Below are positions 1 to 8,879 of a DNA stretch of 64,000 bases, one piece after another. The notes under the pieces are model-generated. The model saw only the letters and a list, made by a program, of their open reading frames with translations. It did not search any database and was not told the DNA's origin. Both the position numbers and the translations under genes were made by a program. Numbering within the stretch: the stretch's first letter is position 1; each line of letters starts with the position of its first letter. The DNA is from Pseudomaricurvus sp033283335 (GTDB taxonomy: Bacteria > Pseudomonadota > Gammaproteobacteria > Pseudomonadales > Cellvibrionaceae). Location: assembly GCA_033283335.1 (NCBI GenBank), contig JAWMQP010000002.1:558001-622000 (forward strand), in the 5' to 3' direction.

Positions 1-353
1 GCAAAAGCCAGCAGCAACGCATCCGCAAACAGCAAAACCCCGATGGCAGCCCCTACCCAAGCCGGCGATCTCAACAGCGGCAAGGCCGTATCAAGCGCAA
101 AGCGATGTTTGTGAAACTCCGCCAGGTTCGCCACCTCAAGGCAACCAGCGACAGCAACGGCATGGTTGTGGGCTTTATGGGGCGCGTGGCACGCATTGCC
201 CGCGTCCACCAGCTGGGTTTGCAGGATCAAGTGAGTCCCGGTGGCCCAACCGTAAACTATCAACGCCGTGAGCTGCTGGGCTTCAGTGCGGACGACATGC
301 AACTGATCGAACAACTGCTGATGGAGTACTTCTCAGAAGCTGGCGGCCTGTAA
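1..353 (+). CDS. S: Phage virion morphogenesis / tail completion protein, gpS-like (5' truncated by window edge)
   Basis: The frame is open from base 3 with no start codon needed, so the gene begins left of the window and only about 117 C-terminal residues are seen. The stretch reading QQQRI..QQNPDGSPY, followed by a basic segment, then ARIARVHQLGLQDQVSPGG and a final RELLGF, matches the conserved end of the P2 gpS / phage virion morphogenesis family, which acts in tail completion and head joining. It is the last gene before a 62-bp gap leading into the baseplate genes, as S precedes V in P2-like phages. An internal ATG at 105 is not the likely start because conserved family sequence lies upstream of it. 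Confidence 0.85.
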   Translation, partial: KSQQQRIRKQQNPDGSPYPSRRSQQRQGRIKRKAMFVKLRQVRHLKATSDSNGMVVGFMGRVARIARVHQLGLQDQVSPGGPTVNYQRRELLGFSADDMQLIEQLLMEYFSEAGGL

Positions 354-415
354 CAACGCCTCTTACACACTGCCGCGCTCTACGCGCGCGCGCGAGCTGC
401 CGTAATCTGGCAGTC
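351..415 (+). promoter_or_regulatory. Candidate phage late promoter region upstream of V
   Basis: This gap between S and V starts with CGCCTCTT..ACACACT, continues with CGCTC and a run of alternating CG, and ends with a small inverted repeat (CTGCC / GGCAG) just before the V start codon. A very similar block lies at 9228-9300 before the sheath gene. P2 has activator-dependent late promoters at exactly these two places (PV and PF), so I infer a late promoter. No classical -35/-10 pair is obvious, and no Ogr-type activator gene is in the window. Confidence 0.45.
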
Positions 416-925
416 ATGACTACGACAGCCGAACTCAACCGCCGCCTGGAAAACCTGATTCGCCTTGGCACCATTGCTGAGGTGAATCATGCCGCCCGTA
501 CACTGCGGGTGAAGTGCGGCGACCTGCTGACTAACTGGCTACCCTGGCCCGCCGACATCGGCCGAAATTACCGACGCTGGCGACCGCTGCGCAAAGACAC
601 CCAGGTGGTGCTGGCATGCCCCAGTGGCGATCTGGCTCAGGCTGTGATCGTCCAAATCCTGTACACCAACACACTAACTGCGCCCAACGTGGATCCCGAT
701 GTGGACCTGATTCAGTTTGAGGACGGCAGCTACATCGAGCACAACGCCAGTGCCAACACCCTGAAGGTTCACGCTGCAGGCGAAATGACTCTGTCCTACA
801 CGCACCTGCATCTGGAGGGGCCAGTGACCCAGACCGGCGGTGATATGACCTCCGATGGCATCTCCGCGCAAAACCACACCCACACCGAACAAGGCGACGG
901 CGCCGATGTGAGCAAACCGAAATGA
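416..925 (+). CDS. V: Phage baseplate assembly protein V (tail spike)
   Basis: The 169-residue protein matches the P2 gpV family: an N-terminal OB-fold region (about residues 8-85, with IRLGTIAEVNH and a conserved W-rich segment), then a beta-helical part with regular short repeats, and a C-terminal NHTHTEQGDG segment. Histidines there resemble the iron-binding HxH apex of gpV-type membrane-piercing spikes. It is shorter than P2 gpV (about 211 residues), mainly in the beta-helix. The assigned ATG has no good Shine-Dalgarno sequence and follows a small hairpin. It opens the V-W-J-I baseplate operon and overlaps W by four bases. Confidence 0.92.
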   Translation: MTTTAELNRRLENLIRLGTIAEVNHAARTLRVKCGDLLTNWLPWPADIGRNYRRWRPLRKDTQVVLACPSGDLAQAVIVQILYTNTLTAPNVDPDVDLIQFEDGSYIEHNASANTLKVHAAGEMTLSYTHLHLEGPVTQTGGDMTSDGISAQNHTHTEQGDGADVSKPK

Positions 926-1263
926 TGGGATTGAACAAAACCACTGGCCGCACCATCACCGACCTGACTGAGCATGTACGTCAGAGCATTGATGACATCC
1001 TGACCACTCCGGTCGGCTCCCGTGTCATGCGCCGAGATTACGGCAGTGTAATCCCGGATCTCATTGATCAACCCTTTAACCAGACCACTCTGCTGCGCCT
1101 GTACGCTGCCACAGCCGCCGCGATCATGAAGTGGGAGCCACGCTTTAAGATCACCGGCATACGCATGGCCTACGTCGCCCCAGCTGGGGCTCAAGTTGAA
1201 GTCTCTGGCAGCATTGGCGAAACCCCCGTAAACACCACCACTCGTATAGGAGGCGGCCTGTGA
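922..1263 (+). CDS. W: Phage baseplate assembly protein W (GPW/gp25 family)
   Basis: This 113-residue protein has the gp25/GPW lysozyme-like wedge signature: an N-terminal helix (DLTEHVRQSIDDILTTPVGSRVMRRDYGS), then LIDQPFNQTT and a helix reading LRLYAATAAAIMKWEPRFKITGI. In contractile tails this subunit is part of the baseplate wedge contacting the tail tube and sheath. The start ATG at 922 overlaps the stop of V (ATGA), and its own stop overlaps the GTG start of J, so translation is coupled through the baseplate genes. Length is normal for the family. Confidence 0.93.
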   Translation: MMGLNKTTGRTITDLTEHVRQSIDDILTTPVGSRVMRRDYGSVIPDLIDQPFNQTTLLRLYAATAAAIMKWEPRFKITGIRMAYVAPAGAQVEVSGSIGETPVNTTTRIGGGL

Positions 1264-2261
1264 GCGGATTCACAGCCATTGACCTGGATAAGTTGCCCGC
1301 ACCCAAGGTCATTGAGGAAATCAGCTACGAAGTCATTCTGGCTGAAATGATTGCCGACCTGGTTGCCAGGCAGCCGGAGATGGCCGAGGTGTTGGAGCGC
1401 GAAAGCGAGCCATCGCGCAAGATCCTGGAGACGGCCGCTTTTCGAGAAACCCTAATGCGTCAGCGCATCAATGAATCTTCCAAAGCCACCATGTTGGCCT
1501 ATGCCAAAGGCTCGGACCTGGATCATGAAGTGGCTCGCTTTGGTGTGGAGAGATTGCTGATCACCCCAGCCGATCCTGATGCGATTCCACCGATAGAAGC
1601 CGTTTATGAGGATGACGACAGTTTACGACTCCGAGGTCAGCTGGCCCTGGAAGGGTTTTCAACCGCCGGGCCCAAAGGCGCCTATGAGTTTCACAGTTTA
1701 AGTGCCAGTGCGCTGGTGAAATCCGTCCAGATTGACGCCCCCGCCTTTGACCTGGTGGAGCAGACCCCAGAAATGATCGCCGCACTACCTGAAGGTGCCA
1801 TTGTGCTGATGGCGAACCATGACGCTGGGCTTACAGATCCAATGCCAGGTGATGTGGCGGTGACGGTATTGTCCACCGAAGGCGATGGCAGCGCTGACCA
1901 GCCTCTGCTGGATGCCGTTAGCAGTGCTCTGGATGAAGAGACCGTGCGGCCCTTTACCGATCGCCCACGAGTCCGATCGGCAACGATTGTGACCTATGCC
2001 GTGGATGCCTCGCTGATCATGTTTCCTGGTCCTGATTCTGCCGTGGTGCTGCAGGCGGCTATCGATGCACTGACTCAGTATGTTGAGAACTCCAGGGCCA
2101 TGGGGGCAGCACCAACCCTGTCGGGGTTTTATGCAGCATTGAAGCAACCAGGCGTGTATGACGTGATTCTGAATGAACCGCCTGAGGCGCCCAGCGTGAG
2201 CGATTACGCCAGTGCCTACTGCACCAGCATCAATGTGGTGATCGGAGGTACGCATGAGTAG
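1260..2261 (+). CDS. J: Phage baseplate assembly protein J (wedge, Mu gp47-like)
   Basis: The 333-residue protein belongs to the baseplate J family that forms the wedge with W and I. Visible family traits are the N-terminal helical part (residues 20-110, ending in the conserved AKGSDLDHEVARFGVERL), the segment RLRGQLALEGFSTAGPKGAYEFHSLSA near 130-160, and a C-terminal half that includes VTVLSTEGDGSA. It starts with GTG at 1260 preceded by AGGAGG at 1248-1253, which supports this start over later ATGs. Eight bases overlap the start of I. Confidence 0.93.
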   Translation: MSGFTAIDLDKLPAPKVIEEISYEVILAEMIADLVARQPEMAEVLERESEPSRKILETAAFRETLMRQRINESSKATMLAYAKGSDLDHEVARFGVERLLITPADPDAIPPIEAVYEDDDSLRLRGQLALEGFSTAGPKGAYEFHSLSASALVKSVQIDAPAFDLVEQTPEMIAALPEGAIVLMANHDAGLTDPMPGDVAVTVLSTEGDGSADQPLLDAVSSALDEETVRPFTDRPRVRSATIVTYAVDASLIMFPGPDSAVVLQAAIDALTQYVENSRAMGAAPTLSGFYAALKQPGVYDVILNEPPEAPSVSDYASAYCTSINVVIGGTHE

Positions 2262-2823
2262 CTTGCTTCCGCCTAACGCCACTCAGCTGGAACGCGACCT
2301 GGAAGCAACGACAGCCAGGACATCCGATCTGCCAGCGCCGATGCGCAACCTGTGGAACTCACAAGCCTGCCCAGCGAACCTTCTGCCTTGGCTCGCTTGG
2401 GCGTTATCGGTAGACGAATGGAACCCTGACTGGAGCGATATTCAAAAGCGTTCAGCCATTGAAAAAACCGTCGAGGTGCACCGAATCAAAGGCACGATTG
2501 GTGCTGTGCGCAAAGCGATTGATGCATTGGGTATCGATGTGCGTGTACAGGAATGGTCAAAACAAACCCCGCAAGGGGCGCCACACTCATACAAAGTACT
2601 ACTCCAATCGGATCAAACGCCGGTTACCCAGGATGGTATCAACAACTCACTCCGATTGGCCGATGCTAACAAAGCCGTTCGATCCAGCTTGTCTGAAGTG
2701 GAGGTGTCATCACGTTCTGAAGCGGCCACGTACATTGGTGCCGCTTCTGTTATGGGTTCGGAAATTGCCATTAGCGTCCAGCCCTCTCCTTTATTCATCA
2801 ACGAACTTGCTATTGCGGGGTAA
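2254..2823 (+). CDS. I: Phage tail protein I (baseplate wedge)
   Basis: This 189-residue protein matches the P2 gpI family: LPPNATQLERDLE at the N-terminus, then the conserved WNSQACPANLLPWLAWALSVDEWNPDW block (residues 29-55) and the helix EVHRIKGTIGAVRKAIDALG. In P2 it connects baseplate and tail fibre. The ATG at 2254 has GGAGGT at a normal distance and lies inside the end of J. The gene ends two bases before the GTG start of the large tail fibre, as expected for the I-H order. Confidence 0.93.
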   Translation: MSSLLPPNATQLERDLEATTARTSDLPAPMRNLWNSQACPANLLPWLAWALSVDEWNPDWSDIQKRSAIEKTVEVHRIKGTIGAVRKAIDALGIDVRVQEWSKQTPQGAPHSYKVLLQSDQTPVTQDGINNSLRLADANKAVRSSLSEVEVSSRSEAATYIGAASVMGSEIAISVQPSPLFINELAIAG

Positions 2824-2825
2824 TC

Positions 2826-5800
2826 GTGGAACTTAAAACTTTTGTCGCACAAGACCTGGAAGGCAATGCATTACCCGATGCCTTGGTATTCATTTTTACG
2901 TTAAACACACAGGACATAATTGACGGCCTGGAGGATCACGAAGGCAACACACTCACCAACCCATTCAATGCTGACGCACAGGGGATCATCAAAGTTGCCG
3001 CCCCAAACGGCCGCTATAGTTTGCGCGTTGTGGCTGGCGGTCGAGATTACACGGTACCGGTATCCTTCTTTGATGCGACTCAGGCAGTGTCTGACATCGC
3101 TGGCTATGCCGCTGAAGTGGATGAGGATCGACAGCTTGCAGAAGGCGCCAAACAGTATGCTGAGGCTGCACGCGATGCCGTTTTGCAAGCAGGAGCTGTA
3201 TACGCTGATACCGTTTCAGGGTTGGCCACCACTGCTGAAGCTGACTATTTCAGTGTGCCGAGTGGCGAGACCAGTGAACACCTGATCTTATATCGGCATG
3301 ACGCGGGCCCAGTAGCCACCGAAATCAAGCGATACCCAAGTGCAGAGGGTTTGGATAGCCATCTGGCGACTCTGATGGAAGTCAATGATGAGTTGGTTCA
3401 GGAGGTACGAACCGCCAAAACGTCAGCCCTTAGCAGCGAACAAAATGCATCTGACAGTGCCAGCACAGCTACCACACAAGCCGGGATCGCAACTCAAGAG
3501 CGTTCCCTGGTGCAGACCATGCGCGACACCATTCAAGGTTGGTATAACAATCTTAATATAGTCGTTGATAACATCAGCGCTGCGTTTAAAGGCCCTGGCA
3601 TTGTACCGCTGACCGATGCCAATGGTGAGCTGTCTGAGTATGTGATGTCCAGCAACATCGCCGGGCTCAAAGAGCAGCTGGCCGGTCTGAATGTGGTGGC
3701 CATGTCCCTCTATGACACCAGCAAAGATAGTGATAGTGGTGCATGGCGTGATCGTTGTGAGCATTTGCCTTGGTACAGCGAGGATCGCCCAAGTGGTAAA
3801 TACTGGGGGGCTCTATCACCTAATGATGGGGAGCTGGCGGCGGTTGCGGCTGACATGGTTGCAGGGGACTGGTATTACGCAACAAGTGGTGGCGCTTCAA
3901 ATACTTGGAGGCGGATTTTGGTATCAGGATCTGGCGGAAGTGAAGAGATATTCCGTGCGGGCTCACAAAAATTCCCTAGTAAAGCACTTATTGTAGTCGA
4001 AGCCGACCGAGTAATTATTTTTGATGTATCCGGCAAGCAAGCAACCATGTGGATGGTTGCAAAAAACCTGCTCGAGGGTTGGCTGAGAAATGCCGCCGTA
4101 CCAAACCTCGTCGCCACCAACGGTAGGGTGTTTCTTCCGACAACTAACGCAGGTTTATTTGAGTTCGACTTGGTTGGCGACAGTGCGTATCAATACACGA
4201 CCAGCGGTAAAAGAAAAAATCTTGGTGGATTTGCTCTGAGAAATTCAGCTAATGGCTGGGGTGAGTATGGTACACGCGGGATTATTGTATCTAATCTAGT
4301 GAATGATGTTTCTTTCACCGTTCTACCTGATGCCCCTATTGATCCTGATACCGGTTTAAAAATCCCTACTGTTGCAGTGGCTACTGCTGGCAGCGTGAGC
4401 GTAATCCACAACGATGGTAGCGTGGCCAACAGCGCTGTGACCTGGGCGAACTCTATTGTGGAGTTCGACGATAATTACAACCTAATTCACTGGAGAGAGG
4501 GGGAGCGTTACGCATCTGTGGTTACGCACGGAAATTACGATGCTGACGGCTTTACAACAACGTATACCTACTTTCAACCCAGTCATCCTAGCGCATACCA
4601 GTCTATTAACATTCTAAGTGGTTCTAATGACATACGCGCTATCAAGAACGGCTGGGCTTTTGGAGGGGCCATTGGCCTGTCTGTGCTACATGAGAACCCG
4701 TCTTCTCCGTTAAAGGGCATGGCTGCTCACATTACAGACACCTATAACACTGGCTGGATGGTAGGTGATGTACAAGGTGCTTGGCTGTGTGACACTGAGA
4801 CTGGGGTGATCAGTGCTCCAGAATTAGTTGTAGACGCTGACATACTGAGTAACTGGACTGCTTTGTACCAATCAGCTGTGACATTGGAAGGCAGCTCTCT
4901 ACGGATTACTTCCGCAGGTGGCACGAACCCTTACGCAAGGTTTACAGTACTAGGTCTGACTGTCGGAAAACAGTATCGACTAAAGGCCACACTTACCGAC
5001 GGCACTACAGGTGCTGTTGCCCGGTTGATGCTGAATAACGGTACAGATAGCAGCGTTGCTGCTGCAAGCTACGGATCCAAAAGTCCGGGCAGTACTGCAG
5101 CCACAGAAGTTGTTTTTGACTTCGTGGCAACTACCTCCATTTGCCAAATCAAGTTTTCTCATTCCTCAGCAATTGAAGGTACATATTTTGATGTGGACAC
5201 GGAATCACTTTCCCTTCAGAGGGTCGTAGAAGACCGCTCCGGCAATGGCAACCATCTTGAGCTGGTGGGTACACTTGATCGTGAAACTATTGACGATGGT
5301 GAGATAGCGTTTTGGAGGGGGTTTGTTGACAATACAAACTACGTGACAGGGAAAACCCCTGCTATTGGTGCAGGTGAATTTATGTACTATGGGGTAATTA
5401 ACCTTGATTCAACAAACTATCGCGGAGTTTTTGACATAAACCCCGGCCCCAGTATTGGCAATGGTCTAGTTAGACTGATCGGTGGGCCATCAGGGATTAA
5501 TATGACTGTCGGAAACGCCCCTGTAGCATCTCAGTTGATAAGTCCAGGCAAACCGGTTTTTTTCGCTGTGTTTAGGGATGGCAACGGAGACTGTTATTTA
5601 TACGCAGATGGGAAGTTAAATGGTCCAACTAATAATCTTTTAGATATTCCCGAAGGAATCAACGTGACATACGGCCTCTTTGTACAGGACGGAGGAACTG
5701 TAGGGGGCGGACATCACAAGTTAAGCAACATTAAATTCACTACAACCGCCCCTACCTTAGACCAACTTAAAAAAATGGAGCGTGACACGCTCGCCATGAT

Positions 5801-6551
5801 TCAAGGCAAGGCCACGCTCGACGGCCACAACTCTTACATCAAAGCCCTGGCTTACGATAAAGAGCGCGGGCTGTTACACGCTACCAATGAGGGCGTAGTG
5901 AGCACCTTTCGTGGTTTGCAGCGGGTAAACTCAAGCTTGGACGATAAGCCTAACCTGTGGACTCTTGGTGAAGTAGCTGCGTTAGATCACCTAGAAATAA
6001 TTACCAACTCTATCCCTGCCACCCTTCGATCAGGGCATGTGTACTTTGTTACAGGAATGCCTGATGGAGTGATTACGAACAATGGGGCTGGCTGGGGAAT
6101 TTCTAATGGTGTTTTTACGGCGACTGCAGATTACAGTTTGGGATTCAGAAATGGCGGGGTCGATGCATCTGAACCATTTATTCCAAAAGTGTATGAAATC
6201 TCTATTACCGCTCCATTCACGTCAGTCGACTCCGTCAACGGCTCCCTGTTGCTAGGCGGAGAAGGTGGTGCCGACATCAACATCCCGTCACTTTCCGTTC
6301 GCGAAAAGTTGGAACACTCAACCCGACAGAAATCATCGGAAGACTTTGAGTTTCAGGGCGATGCCACAACGCTTCAATTTCCATTACCGAAAGGCTGGAA
6401 ACCCAAGCGGGTGTATGTGGACGGTGCCAAAAAACGCCAAGGCGCTGCCGAGGACTACATCACCCAGTTTGATGGGTTCGTCTATTCGGTGGTGTTTGCT
6501 GTGGCGCCGGGCAGTGGCACCGACATCGACGTTGAAGCCGTGGAGGTGTAA
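2826..6551 (+). CDS. H: Large phage tail fibre protein with LamG/concanavalin-like domain
   Basis: The 1241-residue protein occupies the position of P2 gpH. Residues 1-90 form a small beta domain, followed by a helical Ala-rich linker (DRQLAEGAKQYAEAARDAVLQAG and a second near 200-240) typical of trimeric fibre stalks. Around residues 800-970 a lectin-like part begins with VVEDRSGNGNHLELVG and contains YADGKLNGPTNN, resembling LamG/concanavalin receptor-binding modules. The last 65 residues (FEFQGDATTLQFPLPKGW to the end) form a separate compact module. It starts with GTG. The middle of the gene (about 3.9-6.1 kb) is visibly more AT-rich than its flanks, suggesting a swapped receptor-binding segment. 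It probably determines host range. Confidence 0.85.
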   Translation: MELKTFVAQDLEGNALPDALVFIFTLNTQDIIDGLEDHEGNTLTNPFNADAQGIIKVAAPNGRYSLRVVAGGRDYTVPVSFFDATQAVSDIAGYAAEVDEDRQLAEGAKQYAEAARDAVLQAGAVYADTVSGLATTAEADYFSVPSGETSEHLILYRHDAGPVATEIKRYPSAEGLDSHLATLMEVNDELVQEVRTAKTSALSSEQNASDSASTATTQAGIATQERSLVQTMRDTIQGWYNNLNIVVDNISAAFKGPGIVPLTDANGELSEYVMSSNIAGLKEQLAGLNVVAMSLYDTSKDSDSGAWRDRCEHLPWYSEDRPSGKYWGALSPNDGELAAVAADMVAGDWYYATSGGASNTWRRILVSGSGGSEEIFRAGSQKFPSKALIVVEADRVIIFDVSGKQATMWMVAKNLLEGWLRNAAVPNLVATNGRVFLPTTNAGLFEFDLVGDSAYQYTTSGKRKNLGGFALRNSANGWGEYGTRGIIVSNLVNDVSFTVLPDAPIDPDTGLKIPTVAVATAGSVSVIHNDGSVANSAVTWANSIVEFDDNYNLIHWREGERYASVVTHGNYDADGFTTTYTYFQPSHPSAYQSINILSGSNDIRAIKNGWAFGGAIGLSVLHENPSSPLKGMAAHITDTYNTGWMVGDVQGAWLCDTETGVISAPELVVDADILSNWTALYQSAVTLEGSSLRITSAGGTNPYARFTVLGLTVGKQYRLKATLTDGTTGAVARLMLNNGTDSSVAAASYGSKSPGSTAATEVVFDFVATTSICQIKFSHSSAIEGTYFDVDTESLSLQRVVEDRSGNGNHLELVGTLDRETIDDGEIAFWRGFVDNTNYVTGKTPAIGAGEFMYYGVINLDSTNYRGVFDINPGPSIGNGLVRLIGGPSGINMTVGNAPVASQLISPGKPVFFAVFRDGNGDCYLYADGKLNGPTNNLLDIPEGINVTYGLFVQDGGTVGGGHHKLSNIKFTTTAPTLDQLKKMERDTLAMIQGKATLDGHNSYIKALAYDKERGLLHATNEGVVSTFRGLQRVNSSLDDKPNLWTLGEVAALDHLEIITNSIPATLRSGHVYFVTGMPDGVITNNGAGWGISNGVFTATADYSLGFRNGGVDASEPFIPKVYEISITAPFTSVDSVNGSLLLGGEGGADINIPSLSVREKLEHSTRQKSSEDFEFQGDATTLQFPLPKGWKPKRVYVDGAKKRQGAAEDYITQFDGFVYSVVFAVAPGSGTDIDVEAVEV

Positions 6552-6554
6552 TCA

Positions 6555-7154
6555 ATGAATTTTATTGACCCCTTGACCTGCAATGTTATCTGGACTGAAA
6601 AGCAGATTACAAAGCGGACAGAATTGATGGTTCAGAAAACGCTGCCACCAAAAGAGGAGATGATATTGAACCGCAAGCTCAGAGCAGTGACCGAAGACGG
6701 TTATGAACTCTCACCCTCCGAGCAGGTACTTCTGGAAGAATCAAAGGCAGCAATGTATGCCGCTCAACAAGCAGGCATTGAGGCGAGGACTCAGAATGAA
6801 CGGGTACGACTGGTGCTGACCTATGAGCAGGCTATCCGTGATCAGGCGGCGTTGATTCTGAAAATCAATGGTCGTGACGCAATTCCAGCAACCGATGAGA
6901 TACCAGAAGAACGCGACCCAGAGACTGGCGAAATTATTCAGGAGTACTCCCCTGCTCAGCCAGCCATACCAGGTATTGAACCATTGCCGGAAATAATCGA
7001 ACGCCCGGATGAATTCGGTATCACAGTTACGGTACCCAATCGAGACTACATCGAAGCCATCGATAATCTGGCTGCTGCTGAGGCAGTGATTGCAGAAGCC
7101 AGCGAAGACACTATCAGCCTAGCCCAGCAACGAGGATCGCAGCATGACCTTTAA
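6555..7154 (+). CDS. Hypothetical protein linked to tail fibre (possible fibre assembly/accessory protein)
   Basis: I do not recognise a family. The 199-residue protein is acidic and helical in its first 110 residues, has a proline-rich middle (IPATDEIPEERDPETGEIIQEYSPAQPAIPG) and a helical C-terminus. It starts three bases after the large fibre gene and overlaps the collar fibre by eleven bases, so it lies inside the tail-fibre module. Fibre genes are often followed by a dedicated chaperone or attachment protein, and position suggests such a job, but nothing in the sequence proves it. Confidence 0.6.
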   Translation: MNFIDPLTCNVIWTEKQITKRTELMVQKTLPPKEEMILNRKLRAVTEDGYELSPSEQVLLEESKAAMYAAQQAGIEARTQNERVRLVLTYEQAIRDQAALILKINGRDAIPATDEIPEERDPETGEIIQEYSPAQPAIPGIEPLPEIIERPDEFGITVTVPNRDYIEAIDNLAAAEAVIAEASEDTISLAQQRGSQHDL

Positions 7155-8736
7155 AACCATACACACCATTGCTGGACTTCAAGCCATCAGCGAAGCACAG
7201 ACAGCGGGATCTCCTATTAACTTGACTGAAATGGCGGTCGGTGATGGCAACGGTAATCCCGTTGAACCCGTCGAGTCTCAAGCCACTCTGGTGCGTGAAC
7301 GATTCCGAGCTGCGGTAAATCGGGTCTATCAGGACTCTACCGACGCCACACGTTTTACTGCAGAGCTGGTTATTCCCGCCAGCGAGGGAGGCTTCACGCT
7401 GAGAGAAGTAGGTTTGTTCGATGACCAGGGGACGTTATTTGTCGTTGGCAACCTACCGGAAACTTACAAACCCGAAAGCAGTGAAGGCTCGTTCGCTGAT
7501 ACCGTGGTGCGGGTCGAGTTTGTCTGCAGCAACGCCAGTATCATTACCCTGCAAGTAGATCCTAATGTCACCGTGGCCACCCAAACCTGGATCTCCAACA
7601 ACATAACCGCAGGCGCACTGATACCTGGTGGCACCACTGGTCAGGTGCTCAAGAAAAAATCCAACACCGATGGTGATACGGAATGGGGAGACCCCGACAC
7701 CGCCAATGTGACTGTTGACGTGATTGCAGAACAACAAACCCTCGCCGACAGCCAGGTGATTGTTGATTTAACGCAGACCACTACCTATGGTCTGGCGGTT
7801 TACATCGATGGACTGAGACTCAACCAAGGATCGGGATCCGATGAGTGGCAACCTGACGAAGTCATAGAAACGCGCCTGACGTTAGGGCAGTCATACGTGG
7901 CGGGCACCAAAATACTCTGCGTACAAAACGAACCAGCCGGTAGCGCCCCAGCTCCCCTGGAGCGTAACAAAAACCTGCAAGACCTAGCAGACAAGCCAAC
8001 CGCACGTACTAATCTGGAGGTCCACAGCAAAACCGAGTCGAATGCAGCAGGCCAACCTGGTGATATCAAATACACAGCTCGGCAAACTGCACCTACAGGC
8101 TGGCTGAAAGCAAATGGCGCCGCTGTGAGTCGTACCGCTTATGCCGCACTCTTTTCGGCCATTGGCATCACCTATGGCGCCGGTGATGGTTTCAGTACCT
8201 TCAACCTGCCGGATTTACGTGGTGAATTTATGCGCGGCTGGGATGATGGCCGCGGTGTGGATGGTGGCCGTGCACTGGGTAGCACTCAATCAGATGATCT
8301 TGGCTCACACAGCCACTCGGCCTCAACCAACAGCACTGGAGGCCACACCCACTCCGGCAACGCTGACAGCGCCGGGGCCCACTCACATTCTGCCAGCACA
8401 GGTACCACGGGAGCCCACACTCACAGCTACAAAGATACTTTCTTTGCAGAGTACAACGGTAGCACCAAAGGTGCGGATGGCCGTTTACATGAGGCCCAAA
8501 GCGTAGGTTCAGGTGATTCTGATACTGACAATAACTACAAACCCTACATGAACAGAACCACTGAAACTGCGGGCAATCACTCTCACTCAGTGTCTGTGGG
8601 CAATGCGGGCAACCACTCCCACAACTTAAGCATCAATAGCGCCGGTAATCACTCCCACAGCGTGTCCGTCCAGCAAAGTGGCGGCTCAGAAACCCGGCCA
8701 CGAAACATCGCCATGCTGGCCCTTATCAAGTACTGA
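7144..8736 (+). CDS. Phage tail-collar fibre protein with histidine-rich HxH tip
   Basis: The 530-residue protein starts with a tail fibre N-terminal domain (FKTIHTIAGLQAISEAQTAGSPINLTEMAVGDGNG, residues 3-40, DUF3751-like). A phage tail collar domain lies around 298-375 (GDIKYTAR, APTGWLKANGAAVSR, FNLPDLRGEFMRGWDDGRG). After it come seven HxH motifs in two clusters, about residues 389-428 (SHSHS, GHTHS, AHSHS, AHTHS) and 478-513 (NHSHS, NHSHN, NHSHS), followed by SGGSETRPRNIAMLALIKY. In T4 and P2-type fibres such motifs on three chains bind metal ions along the tip. The protein is probably a second or side fibre for host recognition. Confidence 0.85.
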   Translation: MTFKTIHTIAGLQAISEAQTAGSPINLTEMAVGDGNGNPVEPVESQATLVRERFRAAVNRVYQDSTDATRFTAELVIPASEGGFTLREVGLFDDQGTLFVVGNLPETYKPESSEGSFADTVVRVEFVCSNASIITLQVDPNVTVATQTWISNNITAGALIPGGTTGQVLKKKSNTDGDTEWGDPDTANVTVDVIAEQQTLADSQVIVDLTQTTTYGLAVYIDGLRLNQGSGSDEWQPDEVIETRLTLGQSYVAGTKILCVQNEPAGSAPAPLERNKNLQDLADKPTARTNLEVHSKTESNAAGQPGDIKYTARQTAPTGWLKANGAAVSRTAYAALFSAIGITYGAGDGFSTFNLPDLRGEFMRGWDDGRGVDGGRALGSTQSDDLGSHSHSASTNSTGGHTHSGNADSAGAHSHSASTGTTGAHTHSYKDTFFAEYNGSTKGADGRLHEAQSVGSGDSDTDNNYKPYMNRTTETAGNHSHSVSVGNAGNHSHNLSINSAGNHSHSVSVQQSGGSETRPRNIAMLALIKY

Positions 8737-8744
8737 GATTCATC

Positions 8745-8879
8745 ATGAAAGCTCTGGCATTGTTATTCTTCATTTCCCTATTCGGCTGCACTACGCAGCC
8801 GACACCTTTTGTCCTTGAGCAGGAAACCACGCCGCCCTCTGGCTGTGTGGACCTGAGACAGCGAGGAGGGCACTGCTGA
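8745..8879 (+). CDS. Small putative lipoprotein (44 aa)
   Basis: A short frame encodes MKALALLFFISLFGCTTQ followed by a Pro/Thr-rich stretch and a CVDLRQRGGHC end. The first 15 residues are a clean lipoprotein signal: Met-Lys, a hydrophobic core, and the lipobox LFGC with Cys15 as lipidation site. The mature part would be only 30 residues with two further cysteines. Its stop overlaps the start of the protease gene (ATGA), so the two are probably co-translated. It lies between fibre and sheath genes, a place where P2-like phages carry cargo. An outer-membrane exclusion or lysis role is conceivable but unproven. Confidence 0.65.
   Translation: MKALALLFFISLFGCTTQPTPFVLEQETTPPSGCVDLRQRGGHC

Noticed and set aside
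8745..8879. The small lipoprotein as an Rz1-type spanin
   Set aside because: Rz1 normally lies inside or beside an Rz gene with an inner-membrane partner near holin and endolysin; none of these is adjacent.
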